Source of the DNA: Dendrophyllia cribrosa
Taxonomy: Eukaryota; Cnidaria; Anthozoa; Scleractinia; Dendrophylliidae
Length of the DNA: 64,000 bases
Direction of reading: 5' to 3'
NCBI GenBank assembly: GCA_024195265.1
Contig: JAJLRJ010000014.1
Location: forward strand, 23,379,509 to 23,443,508
Positions 1 to 11,000 of the stretch are shown here, one piece after another. Made by a program: the position numbers and the translations under genes. The notes below the pieces were generated by a model that was not told where the DNA came from, ran no database searches, and was given only the letters and a program-made list of their open reading frames with translations. The stretch's first letter is position 1; each line of letters opens with the position of its first letter.

Positions 1-237
1 CATTTTCAGTTTCTGGTTAATCTGTTTTTCACACTAGACTCACAAAACTAAAAACATTATACAATTTAATCAAGTTGCTATTATGGTAGCCATCATTACA
101 AGAAAGAGTAATGCATGAAAGAAATGAAATTCTGGCCATTTTTATAGCAAGGTAAATACAGGCTCACAACACACTGCATTGAATAAAATCATTTTATTAA
201 TAAATAACAACAATCTCTCTGTTTCAGCTTTCTCATC

Positions 238-1317
238 ATGCTTCAAGCAAAGCAAAGTGGCTGTGACAGAACTTTATTGACTCAACAACTGCGACGATAT
301 TCTGCAGACCATGTGAAAATAACCAAAGAGGACACAGAACAAGCCAAACGCCTCGTGGACAATTACATCAAAAATGAAATCTTGCCATCCATCTGCAGTA
401 ACTCTCCCCTTTCAATCAGCAAGCAGGAATACACAGGGAGCTTGTATGAGAGGCTCAAGACTGAAGCAGCTGATGAGGTTGATGTCATGGTAGTGCTGCA
501 GACAGCCAAACAGGAAGTGACACAACAAGATGCTGGGGTCCCTGGGTTTGTACTGCTCAAAGCATCACAGGGTTCCCAACTGCAGAAGTACACTAATGCA
601 GAGGGATATATTCTGCCCGAGAAGCTGCGAGCCAGTTGGTTTTTTGGCCTTGTGCAAAAGGCTGTGAATGAACTTACAGCAAAGAATCCTGCTTTACCTG
701 TTGAGCTGGAAGTGCGAACACATGGCCCAGCAGTTCAGCTAGACATCACAGACAAGACCACTGGAAAGAAACTGTCAGCTGACCTAGTTCCCTCTTTTCA
801 GCTTAGCCCCACAGACTACTTCGTTGCAAAATCATACACTGGGAAAAATTCCCCAGCCTGTGACCCCAAGCTTCTCTGGCGGCAGTCATTCTCGATGAAG
901 GAGAAAGCAAGGTTACAGGAAATGGACAAGGAGGATCATGGCTGTCGACATGAACTTCTCAGAATTGTTAAAACCCTGATCCGGGCAGAGCCCACCTTTG
1001 CTAAACTGACCAGTTATCATTTAAAGACAGTTTTCCTGCAGTACAATTCCAATCCAAGACTACGGTGGAGTGCGGACATGTTAGGAGAGAGATTTATTGA
1101 GTACATGGAAATGCTGTATAGAGCCTTGGCAAACAAGAGCCTTGACCACTTTTGGGTAGAAAAAGTGAACCTGCTCGACAATATACAGAGTAAAACACTG
1201 GAAAACATGGCTGATCGTTTGCGCAGGATCTTAGACAGTGACAAGGAAAGAAAAAAAGTCCTTAAATGTCCAGGTAAGATCCAGAAGTAGTGACCTTGGA
1301 TGTAATAATTCTATTGG

Positions 1318-1350
<33 letters not shown>

Positions 1351-3402
1351 TGAGACTCAAGAAGCAAATTTTTCTAGAAGTGACAGGATTGCACATTCCT
1401 GCTACATAGTTTTAAAATCTCTAGTTTCAGTTGTATTAAGTGAAAGGTAGTATCACTACATGTCCTTCTCCCTGGAAGTCAAGGGATGAAGATACGCACT
1501 ATAGTCTATCACAGGGCTATCCCCAGCATTTCATTAGTTGTCCTATAATTTTAGCTGCTAGTTGTTACCCATTTATACACAAGAGAAGAATAATGTGAAA
1601 AAAAGTTTCCAGTCCAAGGAAACAACAGAATTATAAAACCAAATTCCCGTAGTGTTCTTTGACAGCTTGAAATAATAATAATAATAATAATGTTTATTAT
1701 TTACAAATACATACTAAATCTCCAACTATCAAAACTATTTAAAAACTATTAAAAACTATAATTAAATCTACTAATTATATAATATACATGCAACGCATCA
1801 TCAATGCTTGTACTGTACGTAAACAATTTGTATAATAATGTGATGTTTCATTCTGCGCAGTTTCTGTGTCACTGGGTACAAATGGCAAGAAGACAACAGA
1901 AAACTGCCCTGCACTCACAGCATCTGGACAGCAAAGTCTTCCCAGCACACCTCAAACTCCAACCGATCTGTTGCAGCAACTGCGAAGATTCCTTGACCAA
2001 CTGGGAGGAGTTCTTAGTGAAGAAACCAAGTGGTCAAAAGAGGTGATTGACAAGCACATGAAGAACGGCGTGCTCAAATACTGCCTGGAGATATCTCCTC
2101 TGATCAGCAAGTTTGATTATGGTGGAAGTTTGTATGAGAATTTAAAACTTCTTGGTGCTGATGAAGAAGATGCTATCATTCATGTTGTTTTGAAATCAAA
2201 GAAGGGTTTTGTCACTTTTGATGTAGACAAAGCTGGCCACGCACTCATTAAAGCACTGGAAGGTTCCCCATACATTGAGTATTCAGATGAAAGTGGCCTC
2301 TTGATGACAAAGAAATTGAAGTCCTGGCTTTTTAAACTGGTTACTTCCGCTGTGCAAGATATGGGCTCCAAAGAAGATTCATCTGTGTCTTTTAAAGCTT
2401 CTAGCTGTAGCGCAGGTGTCAAAGTCACTATCACTGAGGGGTCCAAGACACTGGAGGTTCAGCTTGTGCCTGCATTTCATCTCAGTGGTGACAAATACTT
2501 CATTCCACCACCCCAACATGGGTTCCTTCCAGGTAAGGCATAAACAAAGGACTATACCCAGCTCTGGGGATGAAAATGAAACTTTGAGATCAAAGCTTGA
2601 ATGTCTGTGTTAGGTGAATTTTTGCACTCTGCCCAGTAACTATTGACCAGAATGAATTTGGCTTACAAACATGGTTTAAGATGACTTGAATTTTTATTAA
2701 AAGATTTATCTTAGCAGGTGCATTTTACTCAACTAAAGTAATATTAATTATTGTTTACATAAAGTTAGTGTTCGTACAGTAAAAGAGTCCATCAGCATTT
2801 TTGGTAGCCAGTGCAGACATAATATTTGGTATCCAGATTTTTTTATGCTTCCATAAATACATCTTTTAAAGTCTCGTGACTTGGTAACCCAGCATTAATT
2901 TTGTTCAAATCCTGAGCTGTACATACTAAAGGTGGTTGGTGCTAACTCTTTTAATTCAGCATTTAATTCTTTAAATCCACTTTTAGTGGGTGCAGACCTT
3001 GACACAGCATGGGCCAAGTCATACACATTGACACAGAAGTCCCTTCTAAAAGACATGGACAAAGACCATGGCTGCCGTCATGATTTATTTAAGGTGATCA
3101 ACACAATCCTCCGACGGGAACCAACCTTTTCTCATCTGTCATCTTTTCACCTGAAAACAGCTCTGCTCTGGTACAACCAAACAACCCATGACTGGGAAAG
3201 GGACAGGCTGGCAGAGAGGTTTACAGAGTTTGTGAAGTTCCTGCGAGATGAACTTCAGCGCAAAGTTCTCAAGCATTTCTGGATTGATGATCTTAACCTG
3301 CTGTCCGATATTTCACCGACAACTCTCGAAAATATGCACTCCAGGTTGTCAAGGATTCTCAGCAGTGAGCAGAAGAGAAGTGAAGTGCTCAAAGTGGAAT
3401 AA
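238..3402 (+). CDS. Tandem cGAS-like receptor (two Mab-21/nucleotidyltransferase domains in one protein)
   Basis: Exons 238-1273, 1861-2532 and 2987-3402 join in phase (donors CAG/GTAAG at 1274 and 2533; acceptors GCAG and TTTTAG) into 707 residues. An acceptor at 226-227 with no stop before the first ATG leaves a further 5' exon possible. Each half has the cGAS/Mab-21 order: spine helix, GS motif, acidic pair, third acidic position before a VP[SA]F motif, then a helical half with HGCRH and SYHLKT/SFHLKT. Module 1 has G67-S68, E80-x-D82 and D182 (ADLVPSF), an intact triad. Module 2 has G434-S435 and E447-x-D449, but Gln546 stands where the third Asp belongs (VQLVPAF). There is no cGAS zinc-thumb signature, which is normal for cGAS-like receptors. 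In this family the enzyme senses nucleic acid or another ligand and makes a cyclic dinucleotide for STING. By inference module 1 is catalytic and module 2 regulatory. Two separate genes is less likely because the phases match. Confidence 0.83.
1321..1349. repeat. Poly(G) tract, 29 bp
   Basis: An uninterrupted run of 29 G lies 47 bp downstream of the first splice donor of the tandem cGAS-like gene, within intron 1. It is one of about eleven such tracts in the window. Confidence 0.95.
1456..1600 (-). repeat. SINE fragment (same family as 22236)
   Basis: The stretch with CTATCACAGGG, CCCCAGCAT and TACCCATTTATACAC is a decayed reverse-strand copy of the body of the tRNA-derived SINE seen at 22236-22530 and 44090-44700. 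It lies in intron 1 of the cGAS-like gene. Confidence 0.5.
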
Positions 3403-4746
3403 CAAGGGGAGAAGAAGCAATGTACATTATAACTTGTAATAGTGGCACCCCTGGGGTGGGGTGGGGGACTCTCATATAGTGACGAGAGTGATCATCGTAC
3501 CTATTAGGGTTTGCAATTCATGGATTGGTAAATCTTAGGGTGTTTGAATCGAAAATTACCACTGTTAGAGTCATTCTGGTACCTTAAGCCAGCAAACTAT
3601 GCTGACAGGAAAAACTTTTCAGAAGGAATCATTGGTACCTCTTAGGGATAAAAATTAATGTGAGCCACACCCACAAAACAGGGTTCTGGTACCTTTTAGG
3701 GGCCTTCCTTTAAAAATTACAGATGATCATCCCCCTTGTCAATTTTAAACGGGAATCCCCCCTGCCCGCCCCTGATGGGGTGAAATGTTCACTGTTACAT
3801 GGACATCTCCCAAAGGTGGACACATCCTAATCAGATGTTTATTGTTGTCTTGATGCTGCCTACAGCTCAAAAGTTTGACACTTTTGTGCCTTCACAAAGT
3901 AAACTACCTGTATATCATGCAGTAAAGAACTGACAGTCTTTTAAGAGGTGGTTCTTTCAAAACATTTGTTTAATATTATATGTTTTCTTCATGTGGCACA
4001 TGTATTTTGGTTTTTAATACACTGTAAGCTGCAGATAGTGTTTATGATGTATATGTACAAGTGTAGAACTCAGAATCTTGACTTTGGTGGCTGCTGCGAA
4101 TATCAGATTTCTGGCCCCCTAGAAACCTGTTAAGGAATCAAAACGCCTCCTATGAAAGAAAGCCTAGCTTTGGAGTACAGTCAAACCCCACTTTACGGAC
4201 ACTCAGTTATTACGCACAGTTGTCTTGGTCCCTGCCAAAAGCCAGTACATTCTCTCTAAAATTTACCCGCTTAACACAGGCACCCGTTAATAGGGACAAC
4301 GGACAATTTTTCTCATTCTGATCAAAACAATCTCACTCAAAGTTAACCTCCTTTAATGCAGACAATTTGGCTAATTCTACGCAATAAAAATGTTCTCAAA
4401 TGCGCTGAGTTAGTCAGCTAAACAGGTACATGTACTATCAGCAAGGAAAGCCATACAAGAGCCACAGGATAGTATGAAATGAAACTGGAATTTTTACAAG
4501 GGTTGGAGGAGTGGGTTCTACAAAACAAATTTCTGTGAAGGAGGGGGGGGGGGGGGGGGGGGAATGTGAAATGAATAGGATATTTTCTGGAACACCTCAT
4601 TTCCACTATGATCTTAATACAATGTAGTTCCTTAAAATCAATTGTAACTCTGAATTCTGGTGCTGACTACAATAAAAAGAATTTTAGACATAAAAAAGGT
4701 GAGTGTGAGTGTCAGTTCAGAAATGCCTGCATAATATAAATTTATA
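3403..4746. other. Intergenic stretch between the cGAS-like gene and LSM5
   Basis: No coding potential is recognised. The two genes converge here, so both 3' UTRs must lie in this interval. Around 4180-4420 is a decayed repeat beginning CAGTCAAACCCCACTTTACG, a type common as short DNA-transposon remnants; a related sequence occurs near 23850. A 20-bp G tract lies at 4543-4562. Confidence 0.6.
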
Positions 4747-7166
4747 TCATTTAATATCTAAAGGATACTCTCCTCCAGGAATAAGCTGAAAAAAAAGTAA
4801 CATACATAAATTAATTTATATACCGGTAATTATACAGATGCAAAGAAAAAAAGTTAAAAATTCATAATTATAAGCAGCAAATATGATTTTTTGACGAGAT
4901 TTAATTCGACAGTGATAAGCAAATGTGCAGTATTATCTCAACTGCAGATGCCAAAACAAGAAGACAATAATATTGACCTGTAAAATCAGAAAATGGTCAA
5001 GATAAGTCAGCCACAGGGCTTGAAAAAACCTTTGATTCCAGCTTGTCCTTTGGACAAGCAACTCTCAAATTTTGGCAGTTGTGTGCTTGCCAAAGTTTAC
5101 TTTTTTGCTAAATAAAATCATTATTTAGTCAGTACATGGCGTGCTTGGGCCTTGACCATCGGGCAAATAAGCAGGAACATTTTTTTTGCCCCACAAGATA
5201 ATCTACTAGTCCTGAATGACGGCACAGGACTCTTTTTAAGCCCTTTTAGGATTATTTTTCCGTAACCAGGGGATACTGTGTATATGTGATTTATTCAGCA
5301 CTCTTGAGAGTTAAAAGGTTAAATGAATAGAGTGACAAGTATTACACTAATACCCTGTTCACACCAATGCTTAAACATGTTTAAATGTTGTTTAGTTTAA
5401 AACAGGTTTAGAAAAATACCCCCAAACGTGCCGTTATATTTGGAGTGAAATATTTAGTAAAAGCAACTTTATTGACTTTTATTACCATTCCAGGTAGTAC
5501 GAGTCATATACATGTACATTTAAAAACGTTCAAGATACAGGGCTAAAAACGTAGTTAAACTAAACAACATTTAAACATGTTTAACCATTCGTGTGAATGG
5601 GGTATAAGTCAAGTACCATAGTGATGTTGTTTCCATTCAAGAGAATCTGGTCTAGTTTGGTCATTCTGCGTCCCTCGGGTGTGTTCTCGCTGTCAAAATC
5701 AAGACACCATAGAACAGACATTTTTAATGTTAACAGTTAATGTTATTTTTTAATGGCCAGTTCACTTCAAAATGTAGGTTGCAGAGGGATCACTTTTTTT
5801 ATTTAATAGAATCTTGATAACTCAAACACTGCCAGCTAATTAGGCATTTAGCAACTACAGTATGGTAACTTATAAGTACATTTGTAAGTCTATACTGATT
5901 ACAACTGAAGGGGTACCTGGAAAAAACCCTAAGTAACTTCTGATAAACTGCTAGATTCTCATTCCAAATTGCCTTGTATTTTCTTGTGAAACAAAGGGAG
6001 AATTTGATGTTACATCAAAAGACACTTAGGCTCTTATTCTGTGCACACCTTAAACTGATGTTCCATCCAAATGTCAAAGTTTTTAAAGGAAATTATAAAG
6101 ACAAAGGGGTGGGGGTTAAAACCAAAAAAAAACTTCCATGAGGGGGGGGGGGGGAGGGGGGGGAGGGGAGGGGGTATGGATACATACACTGTAACTCCCT
6201 TATTTGATACTTACAACACTGTAACATCTTCTAAAACAATGTCTACAACTGAATCAAGGCTTTTAATTCTCATGTATTAAATTCTATATAATCAATACAA
6301 ACCATGCTGTTAAAAACAAATTATGTACCAGTAGTTTGCTTTTTAACATGTATTAAATTAAACTTTGTGGTGTCGTTTCCAACTGGCCAAGGATCAAAAT
6401 GCAACTGTGAGAGGCAAAGTTATCAGTTACAATTTCTTCTTGACAGTGATAGTGGCTGACAAGTGCCAAAACCAAGAGGCATGTTATAAAAAAACAAGCT
6501 AGCACCAGCACAAGTCCAGTGCAAGCTCTTCAAATGCAACATAGGGCAGTGGCAGAAGATAATAAAGATCAAGGTCAAGCATCCATTCTGCCACATCTTC
6601 CCCAGCTGCTCGGCAGTGATACAAACTCTGGGTCAGACTCTCGAGTAATTACTGGTATCCTTCACCCGGTTAAATCACTAACATACAACATGTGAGCTCA
6701 TTTTGTTATAGTTTACCACCAATTATGGGCAGTACCTAGTACTTGAACTTCTGAAGTTGATAATGCATGCCATGTTCCTATTGGGCAAGTTAAATTTAAG
6801 TGGGGAAAGTGAAAATTAACATTTACTGGTCCACTAAGCAACTGGATTTCAATTTTTTTCCTGCCCTGCAATGGTATTGTGCATACAGAAATGCAAAAGT
6901 AAGTTATTTTTAGCTACAGACAGCAAGGATACTGACATAGTCATCAAATCCGAGGAGTACTCCCACAATTTCTTTGTCGCTTTTCATTACAATGTGAATG
7001 CGAGATCCAATGCACTTGTCTATTAACTCTGTAAACAAAAGAGATGAGCAGATAAAGGTACATGTAGCTCAAATAGAAAATTAAAAAGTGTCTTTGCTAA
7101 AGCCAATGATACTCATTCCACATGCATGTAGATAGGTATGCAGCAGCAGTGGATCCAGCAAGAAAA

Positions 7167-7197
<31 letters not shown>

Positions 7198-7904
7198 GGG
7201 GAGTGAATAAGGGGGCCAAATTTTTTGGCAAGATAAGTGATGCCCAGGTCCCCTGGACCCCTCCCTGTGCAGCACATAAAGATCTGACTACTGTTAATGG
7301 GGTTCATGTGAGGCAGGTACTATAACTGGTAGGTAATTGTAAATGAACATGTTTTGTAAACTGGGATGAAGTTGACAGCCAAGCATGTTACCTCAGCTTT
7401 ATCCCAGGTCAAATGCCATAGCATAGGGTATGCTATAAATGTACGACCCATGGATTTAAAATGTGTTGGACAGGCTTTTAGTCAGAAATTGAGAACTACA
7501 CATCCTGCAGGCATAAAACCTTATGTCATAAAATTTCAGGGCCGAGCTGTGATCAAAAACAGAGTCATTTCTATGAATCGCTCTTCATCATTTAGCAAAC
7601 TTCTTACAGTACCCTGAACAATGTAAAATTTCGTGATCCCTCGAATTTAATCTGACAGCTACGTAAATCTGACGTATACGCTTTGTGCAAGTTCTGAAAG
7701 AATTGCACGTGCAGGCACTGATGAGGAAGCTAAATTTCAGTGTCTTATATGATTTTTCTCTGATCTGATAACTGCATTTCGTATATCCCATCTACATACA
7801 TTTTTTCTGGGAATTTATAACTTGGAATACAACAAACAACAACGAAAACAGACGGAAATCTTACCGAGGGGAAGCAACTGAGATTCGTTTCCCGCGGCCG
7901 CCAT
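4747..7904 (-). CDS. LSM5: U6 snRNA-associated Sm-like protein LSm5
   Basis: Five exons on the minus strand (7904-7865, 7028-6933, 6242-6215, 5689-5617, 4785-4747) join in frame to 91 residues. The protein begins [15 protein letters not shown] and ends with [12 protein letters not shown]. It carries the Sm1 fold ([20 protein letters not shown], then [17 protein letters not shown]) and the Sm2 motif ([14 protein letters not shown]), matching LSM5 almost residue for residue. LSm5 is one subunit of the heteroheptameric LSm2-8 ring that binds the U6 snRNA 3' end in the nucleus, and of LSm1-7, which drives cytoplasmic mRNA decapping. Length matches the family. It is divergently paired with UBE2G2. 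Exon 3 is only 28 nt. A mariner-like MITE ends 10 bp past the exon 4 donor. Confidence 0.93.
5353..5602. mobile_element. MITE with TA target duplication (mariner-like)
   Basis: The ends CCCTGTTCACACCAATG and CATTCGTGTGAATGGGG form imperfect terminal inverted repeats continuing into AAACATGTTTAAATGTTG. TA dinucleotides flank both ends. It lies in LSM5 intron 4, its right end abutting the exon 4 splice donor. A second, disrupted copy is at 13463-13943. Confidence 0.75.
6139..6175. repeat. G-rich tract
   Basis: Runs of G interrupted by single A residues, in LSM5 intron 3 just before exon 3. Several G4-capable blocks occur on the plus strand, which is antisense to LSM5. Confidence 0.9.
7167..7196. 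repeat. Poly(G) tract, 30 bp
   Basis: Thirty consecutive G in LSM5 intron 1, on the strand opposite the gene, so the LSM5 pre-mRNA would carry a C tract. Confidence 0.95.
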
Positions 7905-8081
7905 TTTGTTTTATTCATACATGACGTTGTTCATGTTTGAAAACAAAGGTGCTGGTCACAACATAGCGGGCTCGAAATCTATACACAGAAACAGAGAAAG
8001 ATCAACTGAACACGGAATATAAATGTTTTCGTGTAAATAATAGTAGGATTTTTTCCTTAGTTTGGAACATCTACCGCTGAA
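7905..8081. promoter_or_regulatory. Shared divergent promoter of LSM5 and UBE2G2
   Basis: Only 177 bp separate the two start codons, so both core promoters and 5' UTRs must lie here unless non-coding exons exist. No TATA box is convincing. The LSM5 start codon is embedded in a YY1-like motif (AAAATGGCGGCCG on the minus strand). The same motif surrounds the PIGA start codon. Confidence 0.7.
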
Positions 8082-11000
8082 ATGGCAGGGGCAGCTCTTA
8101 AAAGACTTATGGCTGAGTATAAACGTAAGAAGGTGGCGGCAGAAATACTTTATTTAAAGTTACTTTATGTCTTCTATAAAAAGGGCAAAGTTTAGACCAA
8201 ACAATAACCTTCAATTTATATGTACGTAGACAGTTTAGTTTTCTACGAGTTCCAATGCCATACCGTAACATGTTTTCTTTTAACCTTAGCTTTAACTAAA
8301 GATTGGCTTTTACCTTGATACTAATAAGACAATTAGATGAATCGTGACTACTTTAGTAAACTCAGGTTTTCTCCTTCAGTCACGTTATGGACTAAAATCT
8401 AGGGTTCAATAGTCATACGTGTGGGATTGATAGCTACAAGTTGACAAAACAGAGTTGGAAACCTTATTCTTAGAGCACTCGACAGCAGTTGTATTGTTGT
8501 TTTCACAGAGCTGACGCTGAATTCCCCAGAAGGTATTTTGGCAGGTATGTTGTACAACCACTGATCTACCCTGCGAGCATAGCAGAAGCTGACTCGTCCC
8601 AGTCGTCTCTCATTATTAGTATTTGGCGTGGAAGACTAGAACGGGCTCTTTAACGAAGGGGAATCACACCTCGCGCTCCTCTCATTAATTGAGAGACGAC
8701 TGGGGACGAGTCAGTAGCAGAAGCCAACTGCTCACAGGGTACGACTGATCGTGATGGGCTATAGGTTGTTTGCACCGTAACCATGTTGGTGTTCATAAAC
8801 AAAATAAATTGTTTGCATAAAAAAAAACTTTATTCTCAGAGCATGGAAATTTCATGGTTATCACCCCCAAATTTCACCCCAGAAAAAAACTCCCTATTTT
8901 TAATCTCCAGAGGTTGGCATCTCTGCAATAGACTGAACTCGCCGACAAATTTGACTAACAATACAACAACAGAAATTACACTAACAATACGCAGATTGAA
9001 ATGCACCAATCACTGACTTGAGTCTTTACAGCCAATAACATTGTGGCTAAACTGACCAATGACAGCAATAACCACTGAGACGTGTATATGTTGTAGTTAA
9101 TTTTTTATTCCAGTTAATTTTTGTTTTTCCTTTGTTTCAAAGTCATTAGCATATATTACCATACCAAAAACAATGGAAAAATAACAATTACCTGAGATAA
9201 AAAATTAACTACAACATAATTTTATATACCATCAACTGACGATTCACGAATCACAGTTCACAAGACTCTCAGGTTGTCGAAAAGTCAGTCAATGTCAACA
9301 ACAACAGTTCTTTTCAAACTACACTCACCCGGACGATTGCAACCAACAGACTAATTTATGATACAAATGCAGTGCAATGTGATGCATTATTTAGCGACTT
9401 TAGCTGTCCCTATGTTTTTAAATCTCGTTTTCAGGTCCACTAACTGAAGAAAACTTCTTTGAATGGGAAGCTTTAATAACGTAAGTCTATAATTTACAAT
9501 GTAGTTAGTAACAGTACTTGTATCATTATATAATACATTATATATGTTGTGGTTGAAATTTTTCTTTGGTTTAAAATTTTCAAACCAGTTTTAATTAGTT
9601 TTTATTTTCCTTTGTCTCAGATTCATTATCATATTCTGAGACAAGGGAAAACAAAAATCAAACTGGTTTGAAAATTTTCAAACCAAAGAAAAATTTGAAC
9701 CACAACATATACATGTATGTTGTGGTTTAAATTTTTCTTTGGTTTGAAAATGTTTACATTATAGAGGTCCTGAAGGGACCCCATTTGAAGGAGGTGTATT
9801 TACTACAAGACTTGTGTTCCCTCCTGACTACCCTCTGAGCCCCCCTAAAATGAGGTTCATCTGTGACATGTTTCACCCCAATGGTAAGTTAGTAAGAGTA
9901 GTTAAAAGCAAATTCACCTTTTTCAACCCTCCATGTAACAGGCTGTTTTACATGTGCAACACGCACAATTTTAGATGACCAATTTTTTTGCTTTTCTCAT
10001 GGTCATTAATTTTGATTGTGATCTTGATGTGCGGACGAGAACAGAGTGAAATACAGGGAGAATTTGATGTTACATCAAAAGTCACTAATAGGCATTATTC
10101 TGTGCACCAAGTTTGCACAAAGAAATTCATCATTGACATGATAGTGGTTTGGAAACCCGATCTGACAATATGTAATTAGTCAGAGCTTCATATTAACTAG
10201 TTTCTAAAAGTTCTGTATAAACTCCACCCACTTGTAATCGCTCTGTGGTAGTAGCCAACTCGAAAGCTTGGCTCCTTTGGCTGCTACACACTTTTTCCTT
10301 TGTTATGTTTAATTCAATGTATAGTTAGCTCTGTTTTTCTCTTTTTTTCCTTATTGTTGTTGTATTGTAATTGAATAAGTGTGAATAATAAACTTGAACT
10401 TGAACTAGATTTTGGCTATTTTATTCCTTCGTTTTCCATGTATGTGATTACCAATTTGAGAAGCATTATCAAACACTCGATTGAGTGTTTTGTCAGGTAT
10501 CCAAACACCTCGAAGTCGGTTTTAAAAAAAAAATTAACAGCACCCAGTTTCCTCAACCCACTTCCTGGTGTTTGGAATTCCTGATGAAACACTCTTCGGA
10601 TTTCCTTGTGTTTGATACAACTTGTATATTGCATAAAAGCCATTTTATTGATCCTCTATTTCTGAATGAGTTCAACCATTACCCCATCTCACAATTTACA
10701 CTGCAGCCTCAAATTAATAAGTGCACAGAGCACTACTCAAACAGAGGATGGTAAGCCTGTGGTGTACTGGGCTTAACAGCTGTACTGTGTTTGCTCGTTA
10801 GTATACCCTGATGGCCGAGTGTGTATCTCTATACTGCATGCCCCTGGGGATGATCCTATGGGATACGAGAGCAGTGCTGAGAGATGGAGTCCTGTCCAGT
10901 CTGTTGAAAAAATTCTTCTTTCTGTTGTCAGTATGCTTGCAGGTGAGAAATGGAAAATACTGTTGATCTGATGAGAGAGCTTTCATGAATGGTCACACTG

